From positions 124,001-188,000 of the forward strand of contig JAQWJJ010000007.1 in NCBI GenBank assembly GCA_029248405.1: DNA of 64,000 bases, read 5' to 3'. The notes below the pieces were generated by a model that was given only the letters and a program-made list of their open reading frames with translations, did not search any database and was not told the origin of the DNA. The stretch comes from Flavobacteriaceae bacterium (GTDB taxonomy: Bacteria > Bacteroidota > Bacteroidia > Flavobacteriales > Flavobacteriaceae). Of this stretch, positions 27,078-35,935 are shown in pieces (positions within the stretch are counted from its first letter, which is position 1; the number at the start of each line of letters is the position of its first letter). Both the position numbers and the translations under genes were made by a program.

Positions 27078-28118
27078 ATGACCATGACACTAAAACCACT
27101 ACTGACTTTATTGCAAGGCGCTTTTTTAATGTTTTGTATGATCACAGCGGCGCAAAATTCTGACGATAATTTCAGAGAAAGATATGCTGCAACCATAACC
27201 GCTGAAGACCTCAGCACATTACTCTATACTGTTGCTTCTGATTCGATGCAAGGCAGAATGACAGGCACCGAGGGTCAGAAAATGGCTGCGGATTATTTGC
27301 GTACCTTCTATCAAAATCACAACATTCCTCCAGCACCAACAATGGAAGGTTATTACCAAGAAATCCCTGCCGAATATTTCACAAGAATGGAAAATCCAGT
27401 CCGCTCAGAAAATGTCATTGCTTACATCGAAGGCACGGAACTTCCTGACCAAGTTGTCGTCCTTTCGGCTCACTACGATCATGTGGGTATGGATGGTGAC
27501 ACAATTTATAATGGTGCGGATGACGATGGTAGTGGCACTGTAGCGCTCATGGAGATTGCAGAGGCCTTTCAATTGGCCAAAGAACAAGGGCACGGACCCA
27601 AAAGATCACTGCTGTTCTTGCATGTTGCTGGTGAGGAAATTGGATTGTATGGGTCACGCTATTATACAGAGCACCCGATTATCCCTCTTGCGCAAACACT
27701 TTGTGACCTTAACACAGATATGATAGGCCGTATTGATCCCCTAAAGAACGGTAACGATAACTATATCTATCTCATTGGTAGCGATAAATTAAGTCAGGCC
27801 TTACATGATTTATCGGAAGAAGTCAACAACAGATATGTTCAATTAGAATTAGATTATACCTTTAATGCCGACGATGATCCAAATCGATTTTATTACCGCA
27901 GTGATCATTATAACTTTGCCGAAAAGAATATTCCGGTCATCTTCTATTTTAATGGTGTCCATGAAGACTACCATAGACCAACGGACACACCCGATAAAAT
28001 AAATTACCCGCTAATGGCCAAGCGGGCTCAATTGATTTTTCACACCGCCTGGGAAGTCGCCAATCGTCAAGACCGCATTTTTGCCGACAAACTCTCAGAG
28101 CAGAAAGAACAAAACTAA
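27078..28118 (+). CDS. Secreted M28-family metallopeptidase (second copy)
   Basis: 346 residues with a signal peptide (about 1-25, ending MITAA). All M28 zinc-site motifs are intact: H132/D134 in SAHYDHVG, D149 in GADDDGSG, catalytic E186-E187 in AGEEIG, D214 in NTDMIG, and a final histidine in DYHRPTDT. Probable periplasmic or secreted aminopeptidase. ATGs at 27078 and 27084 are both possible; upstream in-frame codons back to 26988 do not resemble a signal peptide and are rejected. Unlike the M28 enzyme at 7772, it keeps the normal first histidine. Confidence 0.88.
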   Translation: MTMTLKPLLTLLQGAFLMFCMITAAQNSDDNFRERYAATITAEDLSTLLYTVASDSMQGRMTGTEGQKMAADYLRTFYQNHNIPPAPTMEGYYQEIPAEYFTRMENPVRSENVIAYIEGTELPDQVVVLSAHYDHVGMDGDTIYNGADDDGSGTVALMEIAEAFQLAKEQGHGPKRSLLFLHVAGEEIGLYGSRYYTEHPIIPLAQTLCDLNTDMIGRIDPLKNGNDNYIYLIGSDKLSQALHDLSEEVNNRYVQLELDYTFNADDDPNRFYYRSDHYNFAEKNIPVIFYFNGVHEDYHRPTDTPDKINYPLMAKRAQLIFHTAWEVANRQDRIFADKLSEQKEQN

Positions 28119-28123
28119 AAAGG

Positions 28124-28153
28124 AAAACCCCGATCTCACGATCGGGGTTTTTT
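28124..28153. terminator. Bidirectional terminator shared by the M28 gene and tRNA-His
   Basis: AAAACCCCGATC, loop TCAC, GATCGGGGTTTT followed by more T on the plus strand, and T-rich sequence on the minus strand too. It sits between the peptidase stop and the tRNA 3' end. Confidence 0.9.
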
Positions 28154-28159
28154 CTTCTG

Positions 28160-28234
28160 GGTGGAAGACGGGATTCGAACCCGCGACCCTCGGTACCACA
28201 AACCGATGCTCTAACCAACTGAGCTACAACCACC
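28160..28234 (-). tRNA. tRNA-His(GUG)
   Basis: On the minus strand the anticodon loop TTGTGGT between TCGGT and ACCGA gives GTG. The histidine hallmark is present: an extra G at -1 (28234) opposite C73 (28160). The D arm and T arm (GGTTCGAATCC) are normal. CCA is not encoded in full. The acceptor stem GTGGTTG faces CTTCCAC, which leaves two T-T oppositions at pairs 5:68 and 6:67. Confidence 0.93.
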
Positions 28235-28261
28235 ATTAAATAACTGCTCTAAAAGCGGAGG

Positions 28262-28293
28262 CAAATATAATTTAAAAAGCTACTTTCCGCAAT
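28262..28293 (-). promoter_or_regulatory. Promoter of tRNA-His
   Basis: Minus strand: ATTG (28293-28290, three-of-four to TTTG), 20-base spacer, then TATATTTG (28269-28262). The -7 box is identical to that of tRNA-Ser. Confidence 0.6.
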
Positions 28294-28306
28294 TATTTTT
28301 GACAAA

Positions 28307-29035
28307 TTAAATCAAATCTGTTAGTGCACTAACTGCAGGGTATCTCTCACTCGTAAACCCTTCTGCAAAATCAGTTCCAATGAGCCTGCCGAGATTTTTA
28401 TATCGGTAGCTCAAACTGTCCTTCACATTCTCTGTAGAAATTGGCGTCATGGGCTCCTTACTGTTTGGGTCATAAAACTGACTCTTGTAGGCAAAAACCG
28501 CGGCTAGTTTGGTTTCCATATAGCCCGTTACATCTACAACAAAATCAGGTTCCAGATCATTCCATTGGATGTAATGATAAACATGCTTGGGCCGCCACGA
28601 CAATTGATCAACCCCATCGCTAGAAGTTCTTATGTTTTTTAAGCCTGACAGAAAGCATGCATCACTGACCAGCTTACTCCCTTTGGGGTGGTCAATGTGG
28701 CGGTCCTCAACAGCATTACACAACACAATTTTGGGTCGCGTTGCACGGATGATCTGGATCAATTTCAATTGATTCTGCTTATTATTCTCAAAAAAACCAT
28801 CGGCCAAGCCCATGTTATGGCGAAAGGTAACGCCTAGTATTTTTGCTGCTGCCATGGCTTCGTCATGACGGATTTCTGGAGTACCACGAGTCCCGAGCTC
28901 ACCCTGAGTGAGGTCGACAATACCAACGCTTCGGCCCTGTGCAATCTCTTTGGCAATAGTTGCCCCAGCACTCATCTCAACATCATCAGGATGTGCGCCA
29001 ACGGCCAAAATATCAACTGTGCGTAATGTATTCAT
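28307..29035 (-). CDS. bshB1: Bacillithiol biosynthesis deacetylase BshB1
   Basis: 242 residues of the LmbE/PIG-L zinc deacetylase family. It removes acetate from N-acetylglucosaminyl-malate to give GlcN-malate, the second step of bacillithiol synthesis. Zinc and catalytic motifs: AHPDDVE near residue 14, RHIDHPKG in the middle, and the family's TQGELGTRGTPEIR and YKSQF segments. It follows the transsulfuration gene by five bases, which fits a link to cysteine supply, since cysteine is added in the next bacillithiol step. Confidence 0.92.
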   Translation of the reverse strand: MNTLRTVDILAVGAHPDDVEMSAGATIAKEIAQGRSVGIVDLTQGELGTRGTPEIRHDEAMAAAKILGVTFRHNMGLADGFFENNKQNQLKLIQIIRATRPKIVLCNAVEDRHIDHPKGSKLVSDACFLSGLKNIRTSSDGVDQLSWRPKHVYHYIQWNDLEPDFVVDVTGYMETKLAAVFAYKSQFYDPNSKEPMTPISTENVKDSLSYRYKNLGRLIGTDFAEGFTSERYPAVSALTDLI

Positions 29036-29040
29036 AGGAT

Positions 29041-30192
29041 TTATTTAATGACATTAATGGCTTGCGTGATGTCGCGAATCAGGTCTTCAACATCTTCAAT
29101 ACCAACAGACAACCTAATCAAATGATCAGAGATGCCCATCGTTTTTCTGGCCTGCTCTCCGACAATCGAATGAGAGGTTGCTGCTGGCAATAATGCTGTT
29201 GACTCAACACCAGCAAAACTCAAAGACCGTTTGATGACTCGGAGCGCCTCCAAAAACTGCTCTGCATTTAATCCAGCGGCCAGCTCAAATGAAATCACAC
29301 CAGAAAATCCTTTCATTTGGCGTTTGGCTATCTCATGACTCGCATGACTCTTTAGCCCAGGGTAATGAACCTTGGCGATGCTTGGGTGCGCTTCAAGCCA
29401 TTCTGCAATAAACTGGGCATTCGCATTATGGCAAGCAACCCTGAGGCCCATCGTTTTGATGCTCCTCTCGAGTAACCATATGGTGTATTCGCTAAGATTG
29501 GCCCCAAACATTTTGGCAGACGAAAATATTCTGTCCCGATGGGCTTTACTGCAAGAAATAGTACCCGCTAATATATCACTATGCCCGCCCATATATTTTG
29601 TGGCACTGTGCACCACCACGTCAACACCAAAAAGTGCTGGATTTTGATTGACCGGCGATGCCATAGTATTGTCTATAATGGAAACCAGGTCGCGTGACTT
29701 TGCCAACGCACTGATCATGTTAAGGTCAATAACTTCTAGTAAAGGATTAGAAGGAGATTCTATATAAATGACTTTAGTATTGGTTTTGATTTTGTCCGAA
29801 AAAGCCTTTTGATCTGAACCATCTACGAAGTCATGACTGATGCCATAGTGGGCACATAATTCTGTCAAAAAGTGGTAGGTCCCACCGTAAATGGAAGTCT
29901 GGACCACAATATGATCACCCGAATGCAAAAATGCCATAAGCGCATTGGTAATCGCCGCCATGCCACTACCAAAAATTAATGAGGCCTCACAGTGCTCTAA
30001 ATCCGAAATCTTTTGACAGAGCGCTTGCTGATTCGGTGTGTTGAAGTATCTGGGGTAAAGATCACCTGATTTAACCTGATAATCGTAAGACGTCGCCATA
30101 TACAGCGGGGACACCGCACCACCATATTCTAGATCATGTAATTCTCCTGAGTGAATACAAACTGTATTAATGCCTTTAACTTTATCCGACAT
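29041..30192 (-). CDS. Cystathionine gamma-synthase / gamma-lyase family PLP enzyme
   Basis: 383 residues of the Cys/Met metabolism PLP family (fold type I). PLP lysine K199 in SATKYMGGHSD, cofactor-binding FGSGMAAI and ESPSNP, and YGGTYHFL. Whether it makes cystathionine or splits cystathionine/homocysteine cannot be decided from motifs. First gene of a two-gene unit with bshB1, so cysteine formation for bacillithiol is an attractive role (inference). Confidence 0.88.
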   Translation of the reverse strand: MSDKVKGINTVCIHSGELHDLEYGGAVSPLYMATSYDYQVKSGDLYPRYFNTPNQQALCQKISDLEHCEASLIFGSGMAAITNALMAFLHSGDHIVVQTSIYGGTYHFLTELCAHYGISHDFVDGSDQKAFSDKIKTNTKVIYIESPSNPLLEVIDLNMISALAKSRDLVSIIDNTMASPVNQNPALFGVDVVVHSATKYMGGHSDILAGTISCSKAHRDRIFSSAKMFGANLSEYTIWLLERSIKTMGLRVACHNANAQFIAEWLEAHPSIAKVHYPGLKSHASHEIAKRQMKGFSGVISFELAAGLNAEQFLEALRVIKRSLSFAGVESTALLPAATSHSIVGEQARKTMGISDHLIRLSVGIEDVEDLIRDITQAINVIK

Positions 30193-30320
30193 AATCCTGC
30201 TTTAAACAATAAAAGTACAAAATACACCTTAGGATTACTATCTTTAACCTGATAAAAGCCATAATAAAACAGATGTATTCTGAGCATATTCATATATGAT
30301 TTTGGCCCTAACATTTCCTA

Positions 30321-31556
30321 ATGAAAGTACTACTGATCCACATCAAAGAATTGCTTCAAGTTCATCAAAATCCACCACAATGGTTGGCAGGAGAAGACAT
30401 GGGACAACTCCCCATATTGCGCAATGCATGGCTACTGCTTAATGGCGATCTCATTGAGGCTTACGGTCCAATGGAAGAGGTCCCTCAAGGAAACTTCCCC
30501 AAAATAATAGACTGTACCGGCCGTATTGTTCTGCCAACTTGGTGTGACAGTCATACACATATTGTTTTTGCCGGTAATCGTTCAGGAGAATTTGTCGCTC
30601 GCCTCAAAGGCATGACTTATCAAGAAATCGCCGACAACGGGGGCGGCATTCTCAATAGTGCCCTTACCCTGCAAAACACCTCTGAGACGAAATTGATGCA
30701 GCAAGCCTCTAAGCGCCTCGAGGAGCTCATGTACTTGGGCACCGGTGCCATTGAAATTAAAAGTGGTTATGGCCTTTCGCTGGATGCCGAAATGAAGATG
30801 CTGCGGGTCATCCAGCGGCTCAAGAATAAGTATCCATTGGCGGTAGTGGCGACTTTTTTAGGGGCTCATGCAGTGCCAAAAGAATTTGCGCATAACAAGC
30901 AAGGCTATATCAATCAAATTTGCCATGAAATGATTCCTGCCATTACCAAGGAATCACTCGCCTCTTACATTGATGTTTTTTGCGAGCAAGGCTACTTTTC
31001 AGCTGAGGAAACACAACAAATTTTGTCTGCTGGCAAACAATATGGGCTCACTCCAAAGATTCATGTCAACCAATTCAATGCTATAGGTGGTGTTGCTGTT
31101 GGGGTTAAAAATGAGGCGCTCAGCGTCGATCATTTAGAATTAATTACAGACGAAGATATTGAGGTTCTGAAAGACAGCAAGACAATGCCTGTGGCTCTCC
31201 CCGGCTGCTCCTTCTTTTTGAGCATACCTTATACTCCTGGAAGAAAAATAATTGATTCTGGATTGCCTTTAGCGATTGCCTCAGATTTTAATCCAGGTTC
31301 AGCCCCTTCAGGCAATATGAATTTTGTAGTCGCCACGGCATGCATTAAAATGAGACTTACCCCAGAAGAGGCCATAAACGCCGCGACAATTAATGGTGCG
31401 TACGCCATGGGCCTTGGCCATGAATATGGCTCTATTACACCGGGGAAAAAGGCAAGTGTCATCATCACTCAAGAATTAGAATCTTATGTCCAATTACCTT
31501 ATGCATTTGGTGAAAATCACATCGACCAAGTCATATTAAACGGTCGAATCATATGA
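30321..31556 (+). CDS. hutI: Imidazolonepropionase
   Basis: 411 residues, amidohydrolase family. It opens the imidazolone ring to give N-formimino-L-glutamate in histidine degradation. Metal and substrate motifs: CDSHTHIVFAGNR near residue 75, IKSGYG, GAHAVPKEF, HVNQFN, SVDHLE and SDFNPGSAPSGN. It overlaps hutG by four bases (ATGA), so the pair is one translationally coupled unit. hutH and hutU are not in the window. Confidence 0.94.
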   Translation: MKVLLIHIKELLQVHQNPPQWLAGEDMGQLPILRNAWLLLNGDLIEAYGPMEEVPQGNFPKIIDCTGRIVLPTWCDSHTHIVFAGNRSGEFVARLKGMTYQEIADNGGGILNSALTLQNTSETKLMQQASKRLEELMYLGTGAIEIKSGYGLSLDAEMKMLRVIQRLKNKYPLAVVATFLGAHAVPKEFAHNKQGYINQICHEMIPAITKESLASYIDVFCEQGYFSAEETQQILSAGKQYGLTPKIHVNQFNAIGGVAVGVKNEALSVDHLELITDEDIEVLKDSKTMPVALPGCSFFLSIPYTPGRKIIDSGLPLAIASDFNPGSAPSGNMNFVVATACIKMRLTPEEAINAATINGAYAMGLGHEYGSITPGKKASVIITQELESYVQLPYAFGENHIDQVILNGRII

Positions 31557-32554
31557 GTCAATTTGAGGGCATCGAATCAATAAACCCCAAAGATTTCACC
31601 CATCTTCGCCAAGGCGAGACCAAATGGGGCGAAGTCATGGCGATTGTTAGAGACCCGAAAACTCTTGCAACTGAGCCCGCGCGGTATATTCTGTTAGGCA
31701 TTCCCGAAGATATCGGTGTTCGTGCCAATGGTGGACGACAGGGCGCAACAGAAGCATGGACCCAGACCTTAAGCACCTTGTGCAGTTTGCCCGCACCCCC
31801 AAATGAATGGTCCCATGATTTAGCCTTATTAGGGACTGTCTCTTGCAATGACTTACAACAGGCGAGTCTGGGTCTCAATCCCGGTGATCCCGCTGACCAA
31901 AAAATATTTCACCAACTCATTACAGAATTAGATGATCGGGTAACGATCATCATCCAAACCATAGTTGAATCGGGCAAAATTCCTATTGTTATTGGAGGCG
32001 GACACAACAATAGCTTTGGCTTACTTAAAGGAGCTTCATTAGCCACTAGACAAGCATTGAATTGTTTGAATATTGACACCCATGCAGATTTTCGAGCATT
32101 AGAACACCGCCATAGCGGCAATGGCTTCAGTTATGCAGTAGATCAGGGTCATCTGAATCTTTATGCCTTACTCGGCTTGCAAAACGCGATGACCTCGAGA
32201 GAGATTCTGGCCAGAATAAGAGCCCATCACCAACAATTCTATCTGGTCACATACGAATCACTGATCGATCAAGAAATAACATTCGACAAGGCACTTCAAA
32301 ACACGATTGATTTTGTGGGCGCATCTCCTTTTGGCCTTGAAATTGATCTGGACGTCATCGCGCAGATGGGGAGCAGTGCCCAAAGTCCTTCTGGATTAAC
32401 ACTTGATCAAGTGCGCGCCGCGCTCCGTCGCATCAAGCAACAGGAACATTGTCAATATGTGCATCTCTGCGAAGGCGCTCCTGAATACGGCACGTCGCAC
32501 CAACAAGTTGCCAAAGCACTAGCACTGTTGATTTATGATGCAGTTCGCCCTTAA
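31553..32554 (+). CDS. hutG: Formimidoylglutamase (arginase family)
   Basis: 333 residues. It hydrolyses N-formimino-L-glutamate to glutamate and formamide, directly after HutI. Binuclear manganese motifs of the ureohydrolase family are visible: GGGHNNSFG, NIDTHADFR and EIDLD. The third motif lacks the last aspartate of the arginase form SxDxDxxDP, as is common in Bacteroidota members. Coupled to hutI by an ATGA overlap. Alternative: another ureohydrolase, but the context supports HutG. Confidence 0.88.
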   Translation: MSQFEGIESINPKDFTHLRQGETKWGEVMAIVRDPKTLATEPARYILLGIPEDIGVRANGGRQGATEAWTQTLSTLCSLPAPPNEWSHDLALLGTVSCNDLQQASLGLNPGDPADQKIFHQLITELDDRVTIIIQTIVESGKIPIVIGGGHNNSFGLLKGASLATRQALNCLNIDTHADFRALEHRHSGNGFSYAVDQGHLNLYALLGLQNAMTSREILARIRAHHQQFYLVTYESLIDQEITFDKALQNTIDFVGASPFGLEIDLDVIAQMGSSAQSPSGLTLDQVRAALRRIKQQEHCQYVHLCEGAPEYGTSHQQVAKALALLIYDAVRP

Positions 32555-32580
32555 AAAAGCAACTGAACACCCCACAAAAA

Positions 32581-33222
32581 TCAATTCTTTTGAGCCAACA
32601 AAGGAACGAAGCGACAGGGGCCATATTCTAGTTTTTCGAACTTAGAGGGCGAAATGCGCCTAAAAACTGTCATGATTTGATTGTCTTCCCCTAGAGGAAT
32701 CACCAAACGACCGCCTACTTTGAGCTGCTCCAACAATGGCTTTGGCACAAACGGAGCTCCAGCAGTAACGATTATGCCATCATAAGGCGCCTTTTCAGGC
32801 CACCCCTTATAACCATCACCAAAAATCATTTTTTTAGGTCTAAAACCCATTTTTGGCAATAAAAGACTGGTTTTTTTAAATAGTATGTTTTGGCGCTCGA
32901 TCGTATATAATTCAATGCCTAAAGCCACCAACACAGCACTCTGATAGCCACTTCCTGTTCCAATTTCCAATACGCGCGCGCCTGAAAAACACTCTAAAAG
33001 TTCTGTTTGGTGTGCCACAGTGTAGGGTTGTGAAATCGTCTGGTCGGCCGCGATAGGAAATGCCTTATCCGTGTAGGCGTGATCCAAAAATCCACTGTCC
33101 ATGAACCAATGTCGTGGCACTTTATTCATGGCCTCTAAAACCAATGGGTTTTTGATTCCTTTGCGCTGCAGTTCCTCTAACAACTTCTTTCTCTTACCTT
33201 GATGTATGTAGGTGTCCTTCAT
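32581..33222 (-). CDS. pcm: Protein-L-isoaspartate O-methyltransferase
   Basis: 213 residues, SAM-dependent repair enzyme for isoaspartyl residues in aged proteins. SAM motif I is VLEIGTGSGYQSAVL near residue 95; the conserved substrate segment ISQPYTVAHQTELL and the post-motif YDGIIVTAGAPFVP are also present. Length is normal. Single gene, convergent with hutG. Confidence 0.93.
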   Translation of the reverse strand: MKDTYIHQGKRKKLLEELQRKGIKNPLVLEAMNKVPRHWFMDSGFLDHAYTDKAFPIAADQTISQPYTVAHQTELLECFSGARVLEIGTGSGYQSAVLVALGIELYTIERQNILFKKTSLLLPKMGFRPKKMIFGDGYKGWPEKAPYDGIIVTAGAPFVPKPLLEQLKVGGRLVIPLGEDNQIMTVFRRISPSKFEKLEYGPCRFVPLLAQKN

Positions 33223-33369
33223 TATTTTTGTGACGGCTCGGCCTTATATTGTCGCCCATTATCGCATTCCTGTACCCATGCGGCAGAGTTGATACATGAA
33301 TCCTAACAAATCTACTAAAAGCGCCCCGGATTTAACTTGGGTTGGACCCCTAATTTTGGTCAAAAAAAG

Positions 33370-33377
33370 TATCTTTG
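33370..33377 (+). promoter_or_regulatory. -7 box of the Gfo/Idh gene and following operon
   Basis: TATCTTTG, exact consensus, 17 bases before the ATG at 33395. The nearest TTG-like -33 candidate is 24-25 bases upstream, somewhat too far. A second match, TAATTTTG, lies at 33351-33358. Confidence 0.5.
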
Positions 33378-33394
33378 TTTGAAACTGTAAGCAC

Positions 33395-34363
33395 ATGTTA
33401 AAAGCTGGTGTATTTGGTGCAGGACATTTAGGTAAGATCCACCTAAAGCTCCTGGAACAATCGTCTTATTACGAATTGGTTGGTTTTTTCGATGCAGATC
33501 GCGAAGCGGCCATGGACATTGAACGACGTCTGGGCTATACTTATTTTGAAGATCCTGACGCGCTCATTGCGCTTTGTGATGTCATTGATATTGTTACTCC
33601 TACCCTGCATCATTTCGATGGCGCCCAGAAGGTTTTAAATGCTGGGAAGCACGTTTTTATAGAAAAACCTATCACGCACAGTTATGAAGAAGCTCAAGGC
33701 ATCATCGCTCTAGCAGAAAAACACGGCGTATTGGGACAGGTCGGGCATGTTGAACGATTCAATCCCGCTTTTACGGCCGTCAAAGATCTGATTGACCAAC
33801 CCATGTTTATAGAAGCACACCGACTCGCAGAATTCAATCCGCGTGGAACTGACGTTCCGGTTGTGCTGGATTTAATGATCCATGATATTGATGCTATTTT
33901 GAGTGTCGTCGATAGCCCAGTGAGGGCGGTAAGTGCTAGTGGTGTATCAGTCATTTCAGAAACACCTGACATTGCCAATGCGCGCATTGAATTTGATAAT
34001 GGATGTGTCGCCAATCTTACCGCCAGCAGAATTTCCATGAAAAAAATGCGAAAAGTGCGCTTTTTTCAAAAGGATGCATACATTTCTGTTGATTATCTAG
34101 ACAAAACATGTGAGGTGGTCAAAATGAAAGACGCGCCCAAAAGCCCTGACGATTTTGCCATGGTACTGACCAATGCAGAGGGCATCAAAAAACAAATATA
34201 TTTTGACAATCCATCAGTTGGCGATAACAACGCCATTTTAGACGAACTCGAATCTTTTGCCCGAGCCATAAACGAAAAGACTACTCCAGTGGTGAGCTTG
34301 AATGATGGCGCAGAAGCATTACGGGTGGCCTTATTGGTGATTGATAACTTTAAACAACTCTAA
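33395..34363 (+). CDS. Gfo/Idh/MocA-family oxidoreductase
   Basis: 322 residues. N-terminal Rossmann domain with GVFGAGHLGKIHL (NAD(P) binding) and the EKPITHSYEEA motif with the family lysine; C-terminal alpha/beta domain for substrate and dimer. Cytoplasmic. Substrate unknown: the family covers sugar, inositol and bile-pigment dehydrogenases. First of a plus-strand series of six closely spaced genes. Confidence 0.85.
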   Translation: MLKAGVFGAGHLGKIHLKLLEQSSYYELVGFFDADREAAMDIERRLGYTYFEDPDALIALCDVIDIVTPTLHHFDGAQKVLNAGKHVFIEKPITHSYEEAQGIIALAEKHGVLGQVGHVERFNPAFTAVKDLIDQPMFIEAHRLAEFNPRGTDVPVVLDLMIHDIDAILSVVDSPVRAVSASGVSVISETPDIANARIEFDNGCVANLTASRISMKKMRKVRFFQKDAYISVDYLDKTCEVVKMKDAPKSPDDFAMVLTNAEGIKKQIYFDNPSVGDNNAILDELESFARAINEKTTPVVSLNDGAEALRVALLVIDNFKQL

Positions 34364-34367
34364 TCCT

Positions 34368-35255
34368 ATGAAGAATGTTGCTGTTATTGGGGCGGGGACA
34401 ATGGGCAATGGCATTGCTCATACTTTCGCCCAAAACGATTACAGAGTCCAACTCATTGATGTTTCTGAGAAAGCACTTGCGGGCGCTTTAGCAACCATTT
34501 CTAAGAATCTCGACCGCATGGTGGCCAAAGAGGTTATATCAGAGCAAGACAAAGCCCAGACACTGGCCAATATAACGACTTATACAGACCTAGAAGAAGG
34601 CGTTGAATATGCCAGTCTTGTCGTAGAGGCCGCCACTGAACGCCTGGATTTGAAGCTTCAAATATTTAAGGATCTTGATACGTTTTGTCCGGAGGACACC
34701 ATTTTGGCAACCAATACATCATCGATTTCTATTACCAAAATTGCTTCGGCCACATCACGACCTGACCGCGTAATTGGGATGCACTTCATGAATCCTGTTC
34801 CCCTTATGAAATTAGTGGAAATCATTTCAGGTTATGACACCAGTGAAAAAACGCTAGAGACCATCATTAAGATGTCTCAGAAGTTACATAAAATACCCGT
34901 TGCGGTGAATGACTATCCAGGATTTGTCGCCAATCGAATATTGATTCCTATGATCAACGAAGCCATTGAGACACTCCATACTGGGGTTGCAGGGGTCTCA
35001 GAGATTGACGCCATTATGAAATTAGGCATGGGCCATCCTATGGGGCCATTGCAACTTGCGGATTTTATCGGTTTGGATGTTTGTCTTTCGATACTTCATG
35101 TCATGCATGATGGATTCAAACAGCCAAAGTTTGCCCCATGCCCATTGTTGATCAATATGGTCGAGGCTGGGAAACTCGGTGTCAAAAGCGGTGAAGGATT
35201 TTATGATTATTCAAAAAGTCGTAAAGCCGAATCTGTAGCCAAACGATTTCTATAA
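34368..35255 (+). CDS. 3-hydroxybutyryl-CoA dehydrogenase
   Basis: 295 residues, NAD(P)-dependent conversion between acetoacetyl-CoA and 3-hydroxybutyryl-CoA. Rossmann motif VIGAGTMGNGIAHTFA near residue 5, ATNTSSISIT, catalytic histidine in GMHFMNPVPLMKLVE, and the C-terminal dimer domain with GFVANRILIPMINEA and HPMGPLQLADFIGLD. The start is taken at the ATG at 34368, after the Gfo/Idh stop. It ends in TAATG, coupled to the YggS gene. May serve butyrate or amino-acid catabolism. Confidence 0.92.
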   Translation: MKNVAVIGAGTMGNGIAHTFAQNDYRVQLIDVSEKALAGALATISKNLDRMVAKEVISEQDKAQTLANITTYTDLEEGVEYASLVVEAATERLDLKLQIFKDLDTFCPEDTILATNTSSISITKIASATSRPDRVIGMHFMNPVPLMKLVEIISGYDTSEKTLETIIKMSQKLHKIPVAVNDYPGFVANRILIPMINEAIETLHTGVAGVSEIDAIMKLGMGHPMGPLQLADFIGLDVCLSILHVMHDGFKQPKFAPCPLLINMVEAGKLGVKSGEGFYDYSKSRKAESVAKRFL

Positions 35256-35932
35256 TGCCCAACGCTATAGCACAGAAAATAAAAGCATTAAAGGAGCAAA
35301 TACCCAGCGAGGTAACATTAGTTGCGGTATCCAAAACAAAACCTATCGACATTTTGCAAATGGCATATGACGGTGGCCAAAGGGTTTTTGGTGAAAATAA
35401 AATTCAAGAGATGTCCCGTAAATGGGCTGAATTACCAAAAGACATCCATTGGCACATGATTGGTCATGTACAAACCAACAAGGTTAAGTATATGGCCCCA
35501 TTTGTCGCACTGGTCCATTCCGTAGACAGTTTTAAACTCCTTAAAGAAATTGACAAGCAGGGACGCAAAAATAACCGTTGCATTCCATGTTTGCTTCAGG
35601 TGAAAATCGCGGCCGAAGAAGAAAAATTTGGATTGACAAAAAGCCAGGTTACCGATATTCTTGACTCTGATTTTGTCGCTCAAATGGAAGGTGCTGTTAT
35701 TGTTGGCCTTATGGGCATGGCGACATTTACTGACGACAAGGAGCAGTTGACAAAAGAATTTTCTTCTTTACAATTATTCTACCAGCAACTCAAAACACCT
35801 TATCAATTTACGACCCTTTCTACAGGCATGAGTGCTGATTACCCGCTAGCCATCGCCCTAGGCAGCACAATGATAAGGGTTGGGAGCGCATTATTTGGCC
35901 ACCGCGAATACCCGCAACAAAGCACCGCCTAG
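35255..35932 (+). CDS. YggS/PLPBP-family PLP-binding protein
   Basis: 225 residues, an alanine-racemase-fold protein that binds PLP and maintains vitamin B6 balance. PLP lysine in LVAVSKTKP near residue 28, FGENKIQE, HMIGHVQTNK and the C-terminal STGMSADYPLAIALGSTMIRVGSALFG are all diagnostic. Coupled to the upstream dehydrogenase (TAATG). Confidence 0.92.
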   Translation: MPNAIAQKIKALKEQIPSEVTLVAVSKTKPIDILQMAYDGGQRVFGENKIQEMSRKWAELPKDIHWHMIGHVQTNKVKYMAPFVALVHSVDSFKLLKEIDKQGRKNNRCIPCLLQVKIAAEEEKFGLTKSQVTDILDSDFVAQMEGAVIVGLMGMATFTDDKEQLTKEFSSLQLFYQQLKTPYQFTTLSTGMSADYPLAIALGSTMIRVGSALFGHREYPQQSTA

Positions 35933-35935
35933 TCA

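Noticed and set aside
27949-28236. 95-codon minus-strand frame starting VVVAQLVRASVCGTEG
   Set aside because: It is a translation of the tRNA-His gene, a well-known kind of false ORF.
30194-30238. TAATCCT / AGGATTA inverted repeat between the transsulfuration gene and hutI
   Set aside because: Seven bases at 30-base distance in AT-rich DNA is not convincing as a shared operator.
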